A stretch of DNA of 64,000 bases from Prevotellaceae bacterium (GCA_019420585.1 JAHZGX010000027.1:35978-99977); one strand, 5' to 3'; positions 50,671 to 59,864 are shown, numbered from the stretch's first letter. Notes: generated from the sequence alone by a model not told the origin. A program made the numbers and translations.

Positions 50671-53600
50671 ATGGCAAGAAAGGTATATGACACGGACGGT
50701 CTGGACATGAGAAATACCCCGTGGGACGGAAACGAGACGACCGGCAACCTGCCCGTCAGCGGCAGGCTCGTGGAGCAGTACGTCAAGAGTCTTGACGACA
50801 GGACGGAAACCACTACCGAGGTTGTCAGCGGAGAGGAGAAGCCTGTCCAGGCTGGTGCAGTGGCCGATGCCGTCACGGGCATGGTGACAGGCATTGATGT
50901 CGCGGACAGCGAGGACGGTACGCAGTACGTAATGTCCTTCAAGGCGCGTAAGGGAGACGGCACGGATGAGGACAGGGAGGTGCGCTTCTCGAAGTACACC
51001 GATGACGACAAGGTGGCAGTCAGCATCGACCTTACGGACAGCAGCGGCAGCCCGCTCCCGGCCACGCAGTTCCTCCCATTGGGAAGCGGGCTCACGGCCA
51101 GGTACAGCGTCACGGTGGGCACCGTGGGTGGCTCTGCGGTGGACGGATATACCGGCCTGCAGGCCAGGGTAATCATGAAGCGGGGAAACACCGTGCTCTC
51201 GGCATTCCAGGGCGCGGAGTTCGTGAACGTCACCGCAGGGCAGTCCTATACGTTCGATGCCAGCCCCTACCTGACAGACGCGAGTGCCTACACCGTGCAG
51301 GTGGAGGCGCGCTGCACCTACGAGGGACAGACGCTGCAGAAGACCGCCACGGCGAGGGTGACGATGGTGGCCATGACGCTCACCAGCACCTTCAGCGTCT
51401 CGAACGGCCTTGCAGGTGGCGGGTACGCCAACGACGTGGCAGTGCCATTCACGCTGACCGGCACGACCGGCGAGAAGAGCCTTTGCTACAGGCTCAACGG
51501 CGGCAGCGAGTTCGCCGTCCCCATGTCCACCGGCAGCGGCACGCAGAGCCGCAATGTCACGCTGGGCATTGCCGACATGACGGAAGGGCGCAACGTGCTG
51601 GAGGTGTTCGCCAGGCATGAGCCTTCGGGGGTCACCAGCGACGTGTTCTACATTACCCTGCTGAAGGCGGGCGGCAGCGTGACGGACTATACAGGCATTA
51701 TGTTCCGCCACAAGGCAGAGGGCTTCCAGGCGGATTGCTTGAACCCCGTGATGCGTGCCGAGCAGTTCACGGCCTGGTCGTTTGACTATGCGGCATACGA
51801 CGCGCAGGCCGTCCAGGCCGTGGTCAAGGTGACGAGCGGGGAGGAGACCGTGAAGGAGGACAGCCTGCTACGCACCGAGCGTGGCAGTTACGGCAAGACA
51901 AACGTCATCACCGAGGACTTGAAGTATGCCGTTACCTGCGGCACCAGCAGCATCAGCCTCACGGTGCAGACCAAGGCTCACGCAGACATCGAGGCCACGC
52001 TGGCCGGAGATGCCGTGTGCACCTTCGAGGCGTATGGCAGGAGCAATACCGAGAGCGATGCCGCCACCTGGAAGAGCGGAGGCCTTGAGATGAAGTTCGA
52101 GGATGTCCTGTGGCAGGTGAACGAAATCGGGGCTGGCAGCGGCTGGCACGGAGACCGCCTCCTGCTGTCCAACGGCGCGAGGATGACGCTCACCAGGGAT
52201 GGCGGCCACTACTATCCGTTCAATGAGGCGGACAAGCCTGTCGGGCAGGCCATCGCCGACGTGGGCATGACGCTGGAGATAGAGTTCAGCACGGCCAACG
52301 TGACCGACACCGGGGCAGAACTAATCACCTGCCTCGGGACGCTGCCCAACGGCAACCGCTACGGACTGCTGGTGACCCCCGAGGAGGTGAAGTTCCTCAC
52401 GGGCGTGACCACCACGGCCACGGATGCAGGAGAGACCTTCACCTATGAGGACAGCGTGGGCACCAAGTTTGAGCCGGGCACGAACGTCAAGGTTGCATAT
52501 ACATTCTACCCGAATGTGAGCACAAACGAGCAGCGCACCCTCATCGGATTCTACGAGGACGGCGTGGAGAGCGCGGCCAGCCGCTGGACTGGCAAGGTGA
52601 ACTTCGACATAGAGCAGGAACTCACCTTCAACTCGGTGGGTGCGGACCTGCTCATCAAGAACGTGCGCATCTACAACAAGGCCCTGACCGATGACGAGGC
52701 GATGGACAACTACATCGTTGACCGCAACCACCTGGAGGACACCCCCGGGGAGCCTGGCGTGCGCTCGCTGGACGAGGACAACCGCGTGCTGGACGAGAGC
52801 GGGAAGGTCTCCCTGCAGAAACTGCTCGCCATGATGCCCAGGCGCAAGAACTCCGCGCTCATCTTCATAGGCTCGGGCAGCGTGGAGAGCGAGGTGCCCT
52901 CCTCTTCGGACACCATGAACGTGCTGGACGCGCTGGCGCAGCTCAATGACAAGAAGGCGAACAAGCTCGTCCGCAAGATTGCTTTCTACAACGGCGAGCA
53001 CCCCGAGATGTCCTTCATAGCCGAGAACGTGTTCACCCGCATACAGGGCACCTCCAGCGTGAACTACTCCCGCAAGAACTGGCGCATCTACTTTCAGAAA
53101 ACAGCAAGTGGATATGCCGCCACGCTGAGTTACGGGGAGATTGACGGCAACGGCGTGCAGCAGAACCCCATCACCACAGAGGGCAAGCAGAACCTCTTCC
53201 GCCTCCGCCCAAACAGCGTGGGTGTGAAACTGGCCTGCCCCAAGTGTGACTTCTCCGACTCCAGCATGACCACCAACACGGGCGGAGCCAGGTTCTTCAC
53301 GGATGGCATGAAGGAGATGGGGCTGCTCACCCCGGCTCAGCGCTATGCCGCAGACCACGGCCTCACGGAGGACTACCGCGTCTCGATAGACGGCCTGCCC
53401 TGCGACCTCTTCGCCGCCATGAGCGAGGACGAAGACCTGACCTATTACGGCCAGTACAACATGAACAACGACAAGAGCGAGAGTTACCCTATCTTCGGCC
53501 AGGACGCCTCCATAGGCACGGAGACCTGGGGAGAGGGCGACACGCTGGACTACCTCATGCCAGGGGAGGACGGCGTGAAGAGGTACCTGCCCATAGCCAT

Positions 53601-56600
53601 CGAGACGCTCAACAACTCCAACCCCTGCTGCCTCTTCCAGTGGGTACCGGGCACAGACAGCCGGCACGCTGCATTCATGGACCGCCACTTCGACGGCGGG
53701 CTGGAACTCAACCACCCGAAGGACACCTTCTGGAACTCGGGCAAGGGAGATGCCAGCGGGGAACCGAACATGAAGGAGCACCTGGGAAGCGGGGACAAGT
53801 ACGACAGGATGTACAAGGCCATTGACCGCCTGATGTCCTTCATCAGCCGCTGCACGAAGGAGACACAGGCCGGAAGCGGAATGCAGTACAACACGGAGAG
53901 CGGGTCGTTCACAGGCATGGACTACACCGATGACGGCAGCAAGTTCCCCACGGCAAAGTGGCAGAGCGCGACCTTCAGGGCGCACGCCTCCGAGTACATT
54001 GACGTGCCGTACTCGCTGGCCTACCACATGTTCGTGGATGTGAATCTCGGCGTTGACCAGTTGGCCAAGAATATCATCTGGAGAACCTGGGATGGCGTGA
54101 TATGGTACCCCAACTGGTATGACGGGGACTGCCAGCATGGCAACGACAACAAGAGCATGCTCACGGGCAGGTACGATGACAACCGGCAGACCAAGCGCGA
54201 TGGTGCTTATGTCATGCAGGGGCACGACTCCTGGCTGTGGAACCTGCTGCTGGCCAACTTCGCAGACATGCGTGAGATACTCATGGCGAGCGGCGTGAAC
54301 GGAGGGGCGTCCTTCCGCAGCGCGTTCTCGGTGCAGAAGGCCATGGACTACTTCAACACAGGACAGATGGACCGCTGGTGCGGCAGGCTCTACAACAAGA
54401 GCGGAATCTTCAAATATATATACCCGTTCCTCAACGCGCTGCCTGTGGGAGGAACGGGCACCATGCAGACCTACCCGCAGATCTATGGCATGAAGGGCAA
54501 CCTGAAGGCTCACCGCAACTACTTCATCCGCCGCCGCTACGACCTGAAGCAGGTGGAGTACGGCTACATGTCCACCAATGGAGCGCAACTGTACCAGAGC
54601 ACCTCCTCGCAGAACGCCGGCCGCGTGCTCCAGCCGATGGACTACGTGCTCAGCATACCCTACCGCGTGCAGATAAGCACCAGCAACGGCGTGCAAGCCG
54701 ACAGCGGGGTGGTGGACGCAGGCGTGGCGCACACGCTTGCCCTGCAGGCCGCCTTCAACGAGAACGACCCGCTGAAGATTGTGGGCGCGGAGAAAATCCG
54801 CGAACTCACGTGGCATGAGGATGCCTTCGCGCTGGGATTCAACTTCGGCCTCTTCACGGGGCTGGTGAGACTGGACATGAGCGTGACGGCGGCCAGCGGC
54901 TACCGCAACGCATCGTTCATGGCCGGAACCGAGTCGATGACTCTTCTGGAGGAACTGGTGATGGCGGGCAACTGGATGGCAAGGAACGGAGACAACGGAA
55001 ACCAGGCCTCGCTTGACCTCAGGCACCAGGGCCGTCTGAAGAGGGCTCTTCTCGCCGGGACCGGATTGGAGCGGGTGACGTTTGCCACGGGTTGCCCGCT
55101 GGCAGAACTCGAGTTGCCGGGCACGCTGACAGAACTGTTCCTCGAATACCTGCCGAAGTTGACTGATACAGGTCTCACGCTGGAGAGTATAGACTCCATT
55201 ACCGGCTACCGTCATTCCGACACGCCCGGCATAGACGGCCTGGCATTCCTGGAGCGGCTCCACCAGGCCAAGGTGTCTGGGACGGGAAGGCTGGAGCGGT
55301 TCTCAATCCAGGTGGACATGGAGGATGACGGCACGTTGCTGGACCGGTACAGGGATTACAAGACCTACACCTCCTCCGGGGCCAACGACAACGCCCATTC
55401 CGGCTTGCGGGGAACCGTCAGGCTTACGAAGTATGTCGAAGATTCCCTGTATGATGATTACCGGAGAATCTACCCGGAACTGAACATCATACAGCCTAAA
55501 TATACCATGTTGGAGTTTGACGACAGTGTTGCAGATGATGCCAACGCGAGCAACCTGGACAACAAGACCGGCTATAAGTACGGCACCCAATATGTCCCGA
55601 GCGGCCACATCAAAAACATATTCAGCCGCCGGCACCGCGTGCTGGCCAAGGTGACCCAGATGCCGACAAGCCGTATGGATGCCATAGCCGGTAATACCGG
55701 AATCTTGGTGAACAATCCGGACGGAGAAATGACCTATTGCCCGCTTGATGACGGCAACAGCAATCTCTATTACGATGGATCCCTTGCCAAACTGGACGGT
55801 ACGGAAGGTGACTGGATGATGTTTGAACCGTTCTTCTGGAGCAAGGGCATCAACGACTATCTGAACCTCAAGCATTATAGTTGTTATTCGAAGAATGACA
55901 GCGGGCACATGCCGTCAGTTCCGGCGGCCACCGTGCTCACCTACGAGGACATTGGCGCTGCCTACAACGGCGTGCAGCCAGGAAAGACCATCGTCACCGG
56001 CAAGGATACGCTGACCGCCAGTTATGCGAACAACAGCCGCTACAGCGTATGCCGCGTGGAAGTCGCAGGGTACAGGCGTGTCAGGTTCCCGAGTGTGATT
56101 GGCACGAACCTTATCGGCACCGTGTTCGTTGACGAGAACCTGAAGGTTGTGGGTTCTGTGGTCGTGGCAGCCGACGGACACCGTTTCGAGGATGGGATGT
56201 ACTTGATTTCCGCCGTACCGGAAGGTGCAAGGGAACTGTACTTCACCATACTGAAAACGGCCGAGTTCGACAAGGTGGTACTGTCTAACAGTGATAAGAT
56301 TGAAGACATGGAACCCGACTGGGTAGCCAATGACGAACACTTATGTGCGGTTGCCAAGAGTAGTAAAGTGGATGGAAAGTTACGTTCTTGCATAACTGGA
56401 AAATCCTGTACTGGCGAATTGGACTGGAACACGTTCCACCTTTCCTCTCAAAAAAGAGGCATGCAACAGATAGATGCACTGATGCACTCACGTATTGTCA
56501 ACCTGTTCTTCGCAAAGTATGGTAGGCGTAACAGCCAGATTCAGTGTGGTGCCGGTCAGCATTCGGAGCGTAGAATTGTTGGCGCTACCGCGTCCCACGG

Positions 56601-57153
56601 CATGCAGGACACCGTTAACACAGACGGCAACATTATCGGCTCCTATGAGTACAAAGGAATTGCCTTCTACGAAGAGCGTTCCGGCGATTTTGTCAGAGTA
56701 TACAACACATGCTGCATAGGCTACGAGGACATTTACGGGAACAAGGCTGAGATGATGGACGGTGTGGACATTCCCAACACAACGAACAACGGCGGTAAGT
56801 GTCGCATCTGGATGCCTGACGGCAGTACCCGTTTGGTGAAAGTCCGTAATGCGAACGATGTGTGTATAACCATGGTAGCACACGGGAAATACATGGATGT
56901 TATACCCGTTGGTGTTGTCAACGGTAGTACTTCTACCTATTATTGTGACGTATTATATTATAGCAGTTCAGTAAACCGTGTGCTCTTTCGGTCGGGCAGT
57001 TTTGCGAGTTCTTTTGTCGGCATCGCTTATATGAATTGTCTTAATGGTTCTTTGGAAAATAGTTCGACTGTCGGCTCGCGCCTGGCTTTCCGCGGCAAAC
57101 TTGTCCGGGCGGAGAGCGTTGAAAAGTTTAAGGAGATAGAGATGCTCGCATAA
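50671..57153 (+). CDS. Giant tail tip/receptor-binding protein (2160 residues)
   Basis: Very large virion protein. In order: a short adaptor (1-60), beta-sandwich Ig-like repeats (about 120-450), a LamG/concanavalin-like domain (about 480-690, ending KNVRIYNKALTDDEAM), a long central region with RGTSSVNYSRKNWRIYF-like and TWDGVIWYPNWYDGDCQHG motifs shared with large tail proteins of gut Bacteroidales phages (about 780-1330), a leucine-rich stretch (about 1410-1510), and a C-terminal part (about 1940-2160) with CRIWMPDGSTRLVKV and VGSRLAFRGK resembling the C-type-lectin fold of retroelement targets. GC content falls in the last 700 bases. Confidence 0.8.
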   Translation: MARKVYDTDGLDMRNTPWDGNETTGNLPVSGRLVEQYVKSLDDRTETTTEVVSGEEKPVQAGAVADAVTGMVTGIDVADSEDGTQYVMSFKARKGDGTDEDREVRFSKYTDDDKVAVSIDLTDSSGSPLPATQFLPLGSGLTARYSVTVGTVGGSAVDGYTGLQARVIMKRGNTVLSAFQGAEFVNVTAGQSYTFDASPYLTDASAYTVQVEARCTYEGQTLQKTATARVTMVAMTLTSTFSVSNGLAGGGYANDVAVPFTLTGTTGEKSLCYRLNGGSEFAVPMSTGSGTQSRNVTLGIADMTEGRNVLEVFARHEPSGVTSDVFYITLLKAGGSVTDYTGIMFRHKAEGFQADCLNPVMRAEQFTAWSFDYAAYDAQAVQAVVKVTSGEETVKEDSLLRTERGSYGKTNVITEDLKYAVTCGTSSISLTVQTKAHADIEATLAGDAVCTFEAYGRSNTESDAATWKSGGLEMKFEDVLWQVNEIGAGSGWHGDRLLLSNGARMTLTRDGGHYYPFNEADKPVGQAIADVGMTLEIEFSTANVTDTGAELITCLGTLPNGNRYGLLVTPEEVKFLTGVTTTATDAGETFTYEDSVGTKFEPGTNVKVAYTFYPNVSTNEQRTLIGFYEDGVESAASRWTGKVNFDIEQELTFNSVGADLLIKNVRIYNKALTDDEAMDNYIVDRNHLEDTPGEPGVRSLDEDNRVLDESGKVSLQKLLAMMPRRKNSALIFIGSGSVESEVPSSSDTMNVLDALAQLNDKKANKLVRKIAFYNGEHPEMSFIAENVFTRIQGTSSVNYSRKNWRIYFQKTASGYAATLSYGEIDGNGVQQNPITTEGKQNLFRLRPNSVGVKLACPKCDFSDSSMTTNTGGARFFTDGMKEMGLLTPAQRYAADHGLTEDYRVSIDGLPCDLFAAMSEDEDLTYYGQYNMNNDKSESYPIFGQDASIGTETWGEGDTLDYLMPGEDGVKRYLPIAIETLNNSNPCCLFQWVPGTDSRHAAFMDRHFDGGLELNHPKDTFWNSGKGDASGEPNMKEHLGSGDKYDRMYKAIDRLMSFISRCTKETQAGSGMQYNTESGSFTGMDYTDDGSKFPTAKWQSATFRAHASEYIDVPYSLAYHMFVDVNLGVDQLAKNIIWRTWDGVIWYPNWYDGDCQHGNDNKSMLTGRYDDNRQTKRDGAYVMQGHDSWLWNLLLANFADMREILMASGVNGGASFRSAFSVQKAMDYFNTGQMDRWCGRLYNKSGIFKYIYPFLNALPVGGTGTMQTYPQIYGMKGNLKAHRNYFIRRRYDLKQVEYGYMSTNGAQLYQSTSSQNAGRVLQPMDYVLSIPYRVQISTSNGVQADSGVVDAGVAHTLALQAAFNENDPLKIVGAEKIRELTWHEDAFALGFNFGLFTGLVRLDMSVTAASGYRNASFMAGTESMTLLEELVMAGNWMARNGDNGNQASLDLRHQGRLKRALLAGTGLERVTFATGCPLAELELPGTLTELFLEYLPKLTDTGLTLESIDSITGYRHSDTPGIDGLAFLERLHQAKVSGTGRLERFSIQVDMEDDGTLLDRYRDYKTYTSSGANDNAHSGLRGTVRLTKYVEDSLYDDYRRIYPELNIIQPKYTMLEFDDSVADDANASNLDNKTGYKYGTQYVPSGHIKNIFSRRHRVLAKVTQMPTSRMDAIAGNTGILVNNPDGEMTYCPLDDGNSNLYYDGSLAKLDGTEGDWMMFEPFFWSKGINDYLNLKHYSCYSKNDSGHMPSVPAATVLTYEDIGAAYNGVQPGKTIVTGKDTLTASYANNSRYSVCRVEVAGYRRVRFPSVIGTNLIGTVFVDENLKVVGSVVVAADGHRFEDGMYLISAVPEGARELYFTILKTAEFDKVVLSNSDKIEDMEPDWVANDEHLCAVAKSSKVDGKLRSCITGKSCTGELDWNTFHLSSQKRGMQQIDALMHSRIVNLFFAKYGRRNSQIQCGAGQHSERRIVGATASHGMQDTVNTDGNIIGSYEYKGIAFYEERSGDFVRVYNTCCIGYEDIYGNKAEMMDGVDIPNTTNNGGKCRIWMPDGSTRLVKVRNANDVCITMVAHGKYMDVIPVGVVNGSTSTYYCDVLYYSSSVNRVLFRSGSFASSFVGIAYMNCLNGSLENSSTVGSRLAFRGKLVRAESVEKFKEIEMLA
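56950..57095 (+). other. Variable-region-like tip of the giant tail protein
   Basis: Codons in this stretch are dominated by NNT (agt, ttt, tct, tat, aat, tgt, ctt, ggt), unlike the GC-ended codons of the gene as a whole, and end at the conserved VGSRLAFRG. NNT runs are what adenine mutagenesis of AAT codons would leave. No template repeat was found in the window. Confidence 0.5.
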
Positions 57154-57226
57154 AGCGTATAGAACAACGAGGCGGGGAGGTTTTCATAGTCGCCCCGTCC
57201 CACAAATAACCCAAGTACAAACAAAC

Positions 57227-57955
57227 ATGAGAAGAGTTGAAGGAAGCGCAGGAGTGAACCTGCTTGAATGTACAAATCCAGTAAAAAACAAATGGCGCAT
57301 CCGCTGGGACGTGCAGGAAACAGAAAGCGGGAACGCCTCGTACATGGAAGAGGAGTTCCCGGGCAAGCCGACGGCAGTGGAAATCGAAGCAGCCATTGCG
57401 CGGAGCAACACCGATGCAACGGAATCCGAACTCAGGCAGATAGGACACGCCATGGGCGTTGGAGGGGAAGAGTTCCTCAAGGAGTATGACCGCTGCCAGG
57501 ACGAACGCATCGAGGCCGACCCGATGGCACAGATGATGGTGCTCACACGGGAGCGCAACCTGGCCGCCCGGATGACCGACGAGCAGGTGCTGCGCGTGCC
57601 CGCTCTGTTCCCATCCTTTGCCGAACTCTGCCGTCGCGGGGATTCGGTCCCTCAGGATGCAGTCCTTCGGTACCGGGGAAGGCCATGGCGGGTGCTTCAG
57701 GAACACACGCCCCAGGAGCAGTACCCACCATCCATGGACACTGCCGCCCTCTATGCCCGCATAGACAGGCAGCACGCCGGCACCGCCGCAGATCCCATAC
57801 CCTATGAGCAGGGAATGGCACTTGAGAAAGGCAAGTATTACGAGCAGTCTGGAGTGGTGTACGAGTGCATTGCCGACATGCCAACAGGAATGCCCTATGA
57901 CCTCAAGGATATCCCCGCAATAGCCGAGCCTGTAACAGGAGGACAGCAGCCATGA
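57227..57955 (+). CDS. Tail-associated protein with C-terminal carbohydrate-binding-like module
   Basis: 242 residues. The N-terminus (MRRVEGSAGVNLLECTNPVK) holds a small beta domain and RIRWDVQETESGNASYMEEE. The C-terminal 100 residues read RYRGRPWRVLQEHTPQEQYP and, after a spacer, MALEKGKYYEQSGVVYECI, the aromatic-rich pattern of small chitin-binding-like modules often found at phage tail tips. It follows the giant tail gene by 73 bases and may help host binding or fibre assembly. Confidence 0.55.
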   Translation: MRRVEGSAGVNLLECTNPVKNKWRIRWDVQETESGNASYMEEEFPGKPTAVEIEAAIARSNTDATESELRQIGHAMGVGGEEFLKEYDRCQDERIEADPMAQMMVLTRERNLAARMTDEQVLRVPALFPSFAELCRRGDSVPQDAVLRYRGRPWRVLQEHTPQEQYPPSMDTAALYARIDRQHAGTAADPIPYEQGMALEKGKYYEQSGVVYECIADMPTGMPYDLKDIPAIAEPVTGGQQP

Positions 57956-58398
57956 GCACGGAGATGATAGCCAGCAAGGCCAGCCTCTACCTCTGCGCAT
58001 TCCTGGCCGTGAGCCTCCTGGTCATAGCCGCCATCATGCTCGACCTCTGGGACGGGGTGTACACCGCCAGGCAGACCGGCAAGCGAGTGCACAGCCACAA
58101 ACTCCGCGTCACCATCAACAAGATGACCGAGTATTGGCGCTTCCTCGTCATCGGGTTCCTCGTGGACTGCTGCGGGCTCTTATTCGAGTTCTACCGCCTC
58201 CCATTCACGGCCATCCTCTTCGGAGTGGGACTCATAGCCGTTGAGACCAAGAGCATGCTCGAACACGCCCGCCGGCGCAGGAGCCACGCCGCAGAGTTGC
58301 CCGGAATCATCCGGCGCATTATAGAGTGTGTCCACGAGCGGGACGCAGAGAAACTGATTGAAGAACTGAAAGACAGACAAGAAGATGAGAAGCATTAA
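57952..58398 (+). CDS. Holin-like membrane protein of the lysis cassette
   Basis: 148 residues with three hydrophobic segments (about 11-32, 62-80, 83-98) and a charged C-terminal tail (RRRRSHAAELPGIIRRII ... KDRQEDEKH). It is directly followed, with 14 bases overlap, by the amidase and spanin candidate genes, so it is the best candidate holin. Overlaps the preceding gene by 4 bases. Confidence 0.7.
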   Translation: MSTEMIASKASLYLCAFLAVSLLVIAAIMLDLWDGVYTARQTGKRVHSHKLRVTINKMTEYWRFLVIGFLVDCCGLLFEFYRLPFTAILFGVGLIAVETKSMLEHARRRRSHAAELPGIIRRIIECVHERDAEKLIEELKDRQEDEKH

Positions 58399-58798
58399 GT
58401 ACATCGCCGTCCACTGCACCGCAGGAAACCTGCGTCAGACCGTAAGCGACCTTCAGCATGAGTTCCGCCGCAAGGGCTGGAAGAACCCCGGCTACCACTA
58501 CGTAATCACCCAAGACGGAGTGATACACCAGTTGCTGGACGAGGCCAAAGTCAGCAACGGAGTGCAAGGCTACAACAGTTGCACCGTGAACGTGGCCTAC
58601 ACAGGCGGGGTGGATATGGCCAATGGCATGAATCCAGTGGACAACCGCACCCCGGAGCAGAAGAAGTCCCTCCTCCTGCTTCTCAGGAAACTCCGCAGGC
58701 AATACCCCAATGCAGCCATCCTTGGACACAGAGACTTCCCAGGAGTCAGGAAAGCATGCCCGTCGTTTGACGCAAGGGAAGAATACAGGGAGGTGTAA
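58385..58798 (+). CDS. N-acetylmuramoyl-L-alanine amidase (phage endolysin)
   Basis: 137 residues, T7-lysozyme-like zinc amidase. The likely zinc ligands are His10 (AVHCTAG), His115 (GHRDFPG) and Cys125 (KACPSFD), with Tyr37-His38 in PGYHYVIT. It cleaves the amide bond between MurNAc and the stem peptide at lysis. No signal peptide, so release depends on the holin. Short length is normal for this group. Confidence 0.92.
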   Translation: MRSIKYIAVHCTAGNLRQTVSDLQHEFRRKGWKNPGYHYVITQDGVIHQLLDEAKVSNGVQGYNSCTVNVAYTGGVDMANGMNPVDNRTPEQKKSLLLLLRKLRRQYPNAAILGHRDFPGVRKACPSFDAREEYREV

Positions 58799-58799
58799 G

Positions 58800-59324
58800 A
58801 TGAAGCATAGGACATTCACCAAGGAAGACGCGGTGCTCACTGCCTTCCTCCTCGCAGTGCTCCTGCTCCCCATTCTCTGCTCCTCTTGCGCCACCCGGAA
58901 GCCCCCAGTCTTCTGCACTCCTGGAGACGCCTCCTCCACCGTGGAAGTCCGCCGCGAGACGGTCAGCGTCCCCGACACCGTCTATGTGGAAATCCCCTCC
59001 CAGTCCGCATATAGGGAGACCCGCGACAGTACAAGCCACCTCGAGAATGACTTTGCTGTTTCCGATGCCAAAATCAATTCCGATGGCACACTCTCCCACG
59101 ACTTGAAGACGAAGCCGCAGAAGAAGCCCGTGCAAGTTGATAAGGAGATTGAGCGCATGTATGTTGACAGGAAAGTCAAGGTTCCATATACAGTGGAAAG
59201 GAAGTTGACTTTATGGCAACAGACATGTATCAAATGCTTTCCGTACCTGCTCGGGATGGTATCACTTATCCTGGTATATTTTTCCAGAAAGCCGATTCTC
59301 TCAATGATGCGGAGGTTTATATGA
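58800..59324 (+). CDS. Candidate unimolecular spanin (Rz-like function)
   Basis: 174 residues, starting ATG 58800, one base after the amidase stop. An N-terminal hydrophobic signal ends in LPILCSSCATRK, a lipobox-like Cys cluster (Cys27/Cys30) that would be lipidated. The middle is charged and extended, and the C-terminus has one membrane helix (PYLLGMVSLILVYFSRK) with basic end. N-terminal lipid plus C-terminal helix is the topology of unimolecular spanins that fuse inner and outer membrane. The role is inferred from topology and position. Confidence 0.6.
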   Translation: MKHRTFTKEDAVLTAFLLAVLLLPILCSSCATRKPPVFCTPGDASSTVEVRRETVSVPDTVYVEIPSQSAYRETRDSTSHLENDFAVSDAKINSDGTLSHDLKTKPQKKPVQVDKEIERMYVDRKVKVPYTVERKLTLWQQTCIKCFPYLLGMVSLILVYFSRKPILSMMRRFI

Positions 59325-59384
59325 GGAAGTCTCCTTTCGCCCTGATCGGGCGAATACTTCGCTGAATCATAGGGAGACAAAAGA

Positions 59385-59508
59385 ACCCTCGACACTTTTT
59401 TCAAGTCTTGTCGCCAAACTAAACTTGTCACATTGATAGTCCTAAAGTGCCGAGGGTAGGAATCCCTACTTTCAGAACTCATGAATGTGACAAGTATATT
59501 AGTTTGGC
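59385..59508. repeat. Inverted repeats forming two mutually exclusive structures
   Basis: GCCAAACTAAACTTGTCACATT (59413-59434, 22 bases) is inverted at 59484-59508 with a 3-base insert. A second pair, 59385-59398 with 59444-59457 (13 of 14 complementary), crosses the first. An inner GTAGG-AATC-CCTAC hairpin lies between. The stretch 59325-59536 otherwise has no gene. Confidence 0.7.
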
Positions 59509-59512
59509 ACCG

Positions 59513-59520
59513 CAAAGGTA
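59513..59520 (-). promoter_or_regulatory. Leftward promoter-like element beside the inverted repeat
   Basis: TACCTTTG on the minus strand; a transcript would start near 59506 and read straight into the inverted repeat and then antisense to the spanin candidate. No minus-strand gene follows, so the product would be an RNA. Confidence 0.35.
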
Positions 59521-59536
59521 TAATTTTTGTGGGAAT

Positions 59537-59761
59537 ATGACAAGATATTACAATAAAAACAGGAGAGAAAGCACTGTTGCAAGTGACAACAAGATACATC
59601 TTGCATACTCTGAGGTTATCAGAGAGATTGGAGAAATATCGGCACATGTCTCTCGAAGCGAAATCTACAGGCGTGTGTCCGAAAAAGTGCACATGTGTGC
59701 AAAAACCGTCGCGAATGTCCTAAACCATACGGAATATCAAAGAACTAGATGGAAAGCATGA
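59537..59761 (+). CDS. Small helix-turn-helix-like protein
   Basis: 74 residues from the ATG at 59537 (MTRYYNKNRRESTVASDNKI), strongly basic. SRSEIYRRVSEKVHMCAKTV looks like a helix-turn-helix, so DNA binding is plausible. AT-rich compared with the tail genes. It lies between the inverted-repeat region and a perfect 16-bp palindrome, each a possible target. Confidence 0.55.
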   Translation: MTRYYNKNRRESTVASDNKIHLAYSEVIREIGEISAHVSRSEIYRRVSEKVHMCAKTVANVLNHTEYQRTRWKA

Positions 59762-59824
59762 AGTTTTCTTTTTTAAGAAAACAAACTCTTTATTTGCTTG
59801 TGCTCACAGACTAATTTTGCCTCA

Positions 59825-59840
59825 CGGTCAATATTGACCG
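59825..59840. promoter_or_regulatory. Perfect 16-bp palindrome, candidate operator
   Basis: CGGTCAATATTGACCG is its own reverse complement and lies 25 bases ahead of the ATG at 59865, after the helix-turn-helix-like gene. A weaker inverted repeat GTTTTCTT/AAGAAAAC lies at 59763-59782. Confidence 0.65.
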
Positions 59841-59864
59841 GGACAGTCAAAAAATAATTATCTT

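Noticed and set aside
52321..55263. 980-codon open frame on the minus strand
   Set aside because: Exact shadow of the giant tail gene; His/Val/Arg/Ala-rich translation without domains, caused by GC-ended codons on the plus strand.
58982..59692. 236-codon minus-strand frame that could use the leftward promoter at 59513
   Set aside because: It starts upstream of that promoter, is antisense to the spanin candidate and has no coding character; any transcript is more likely non-coding.
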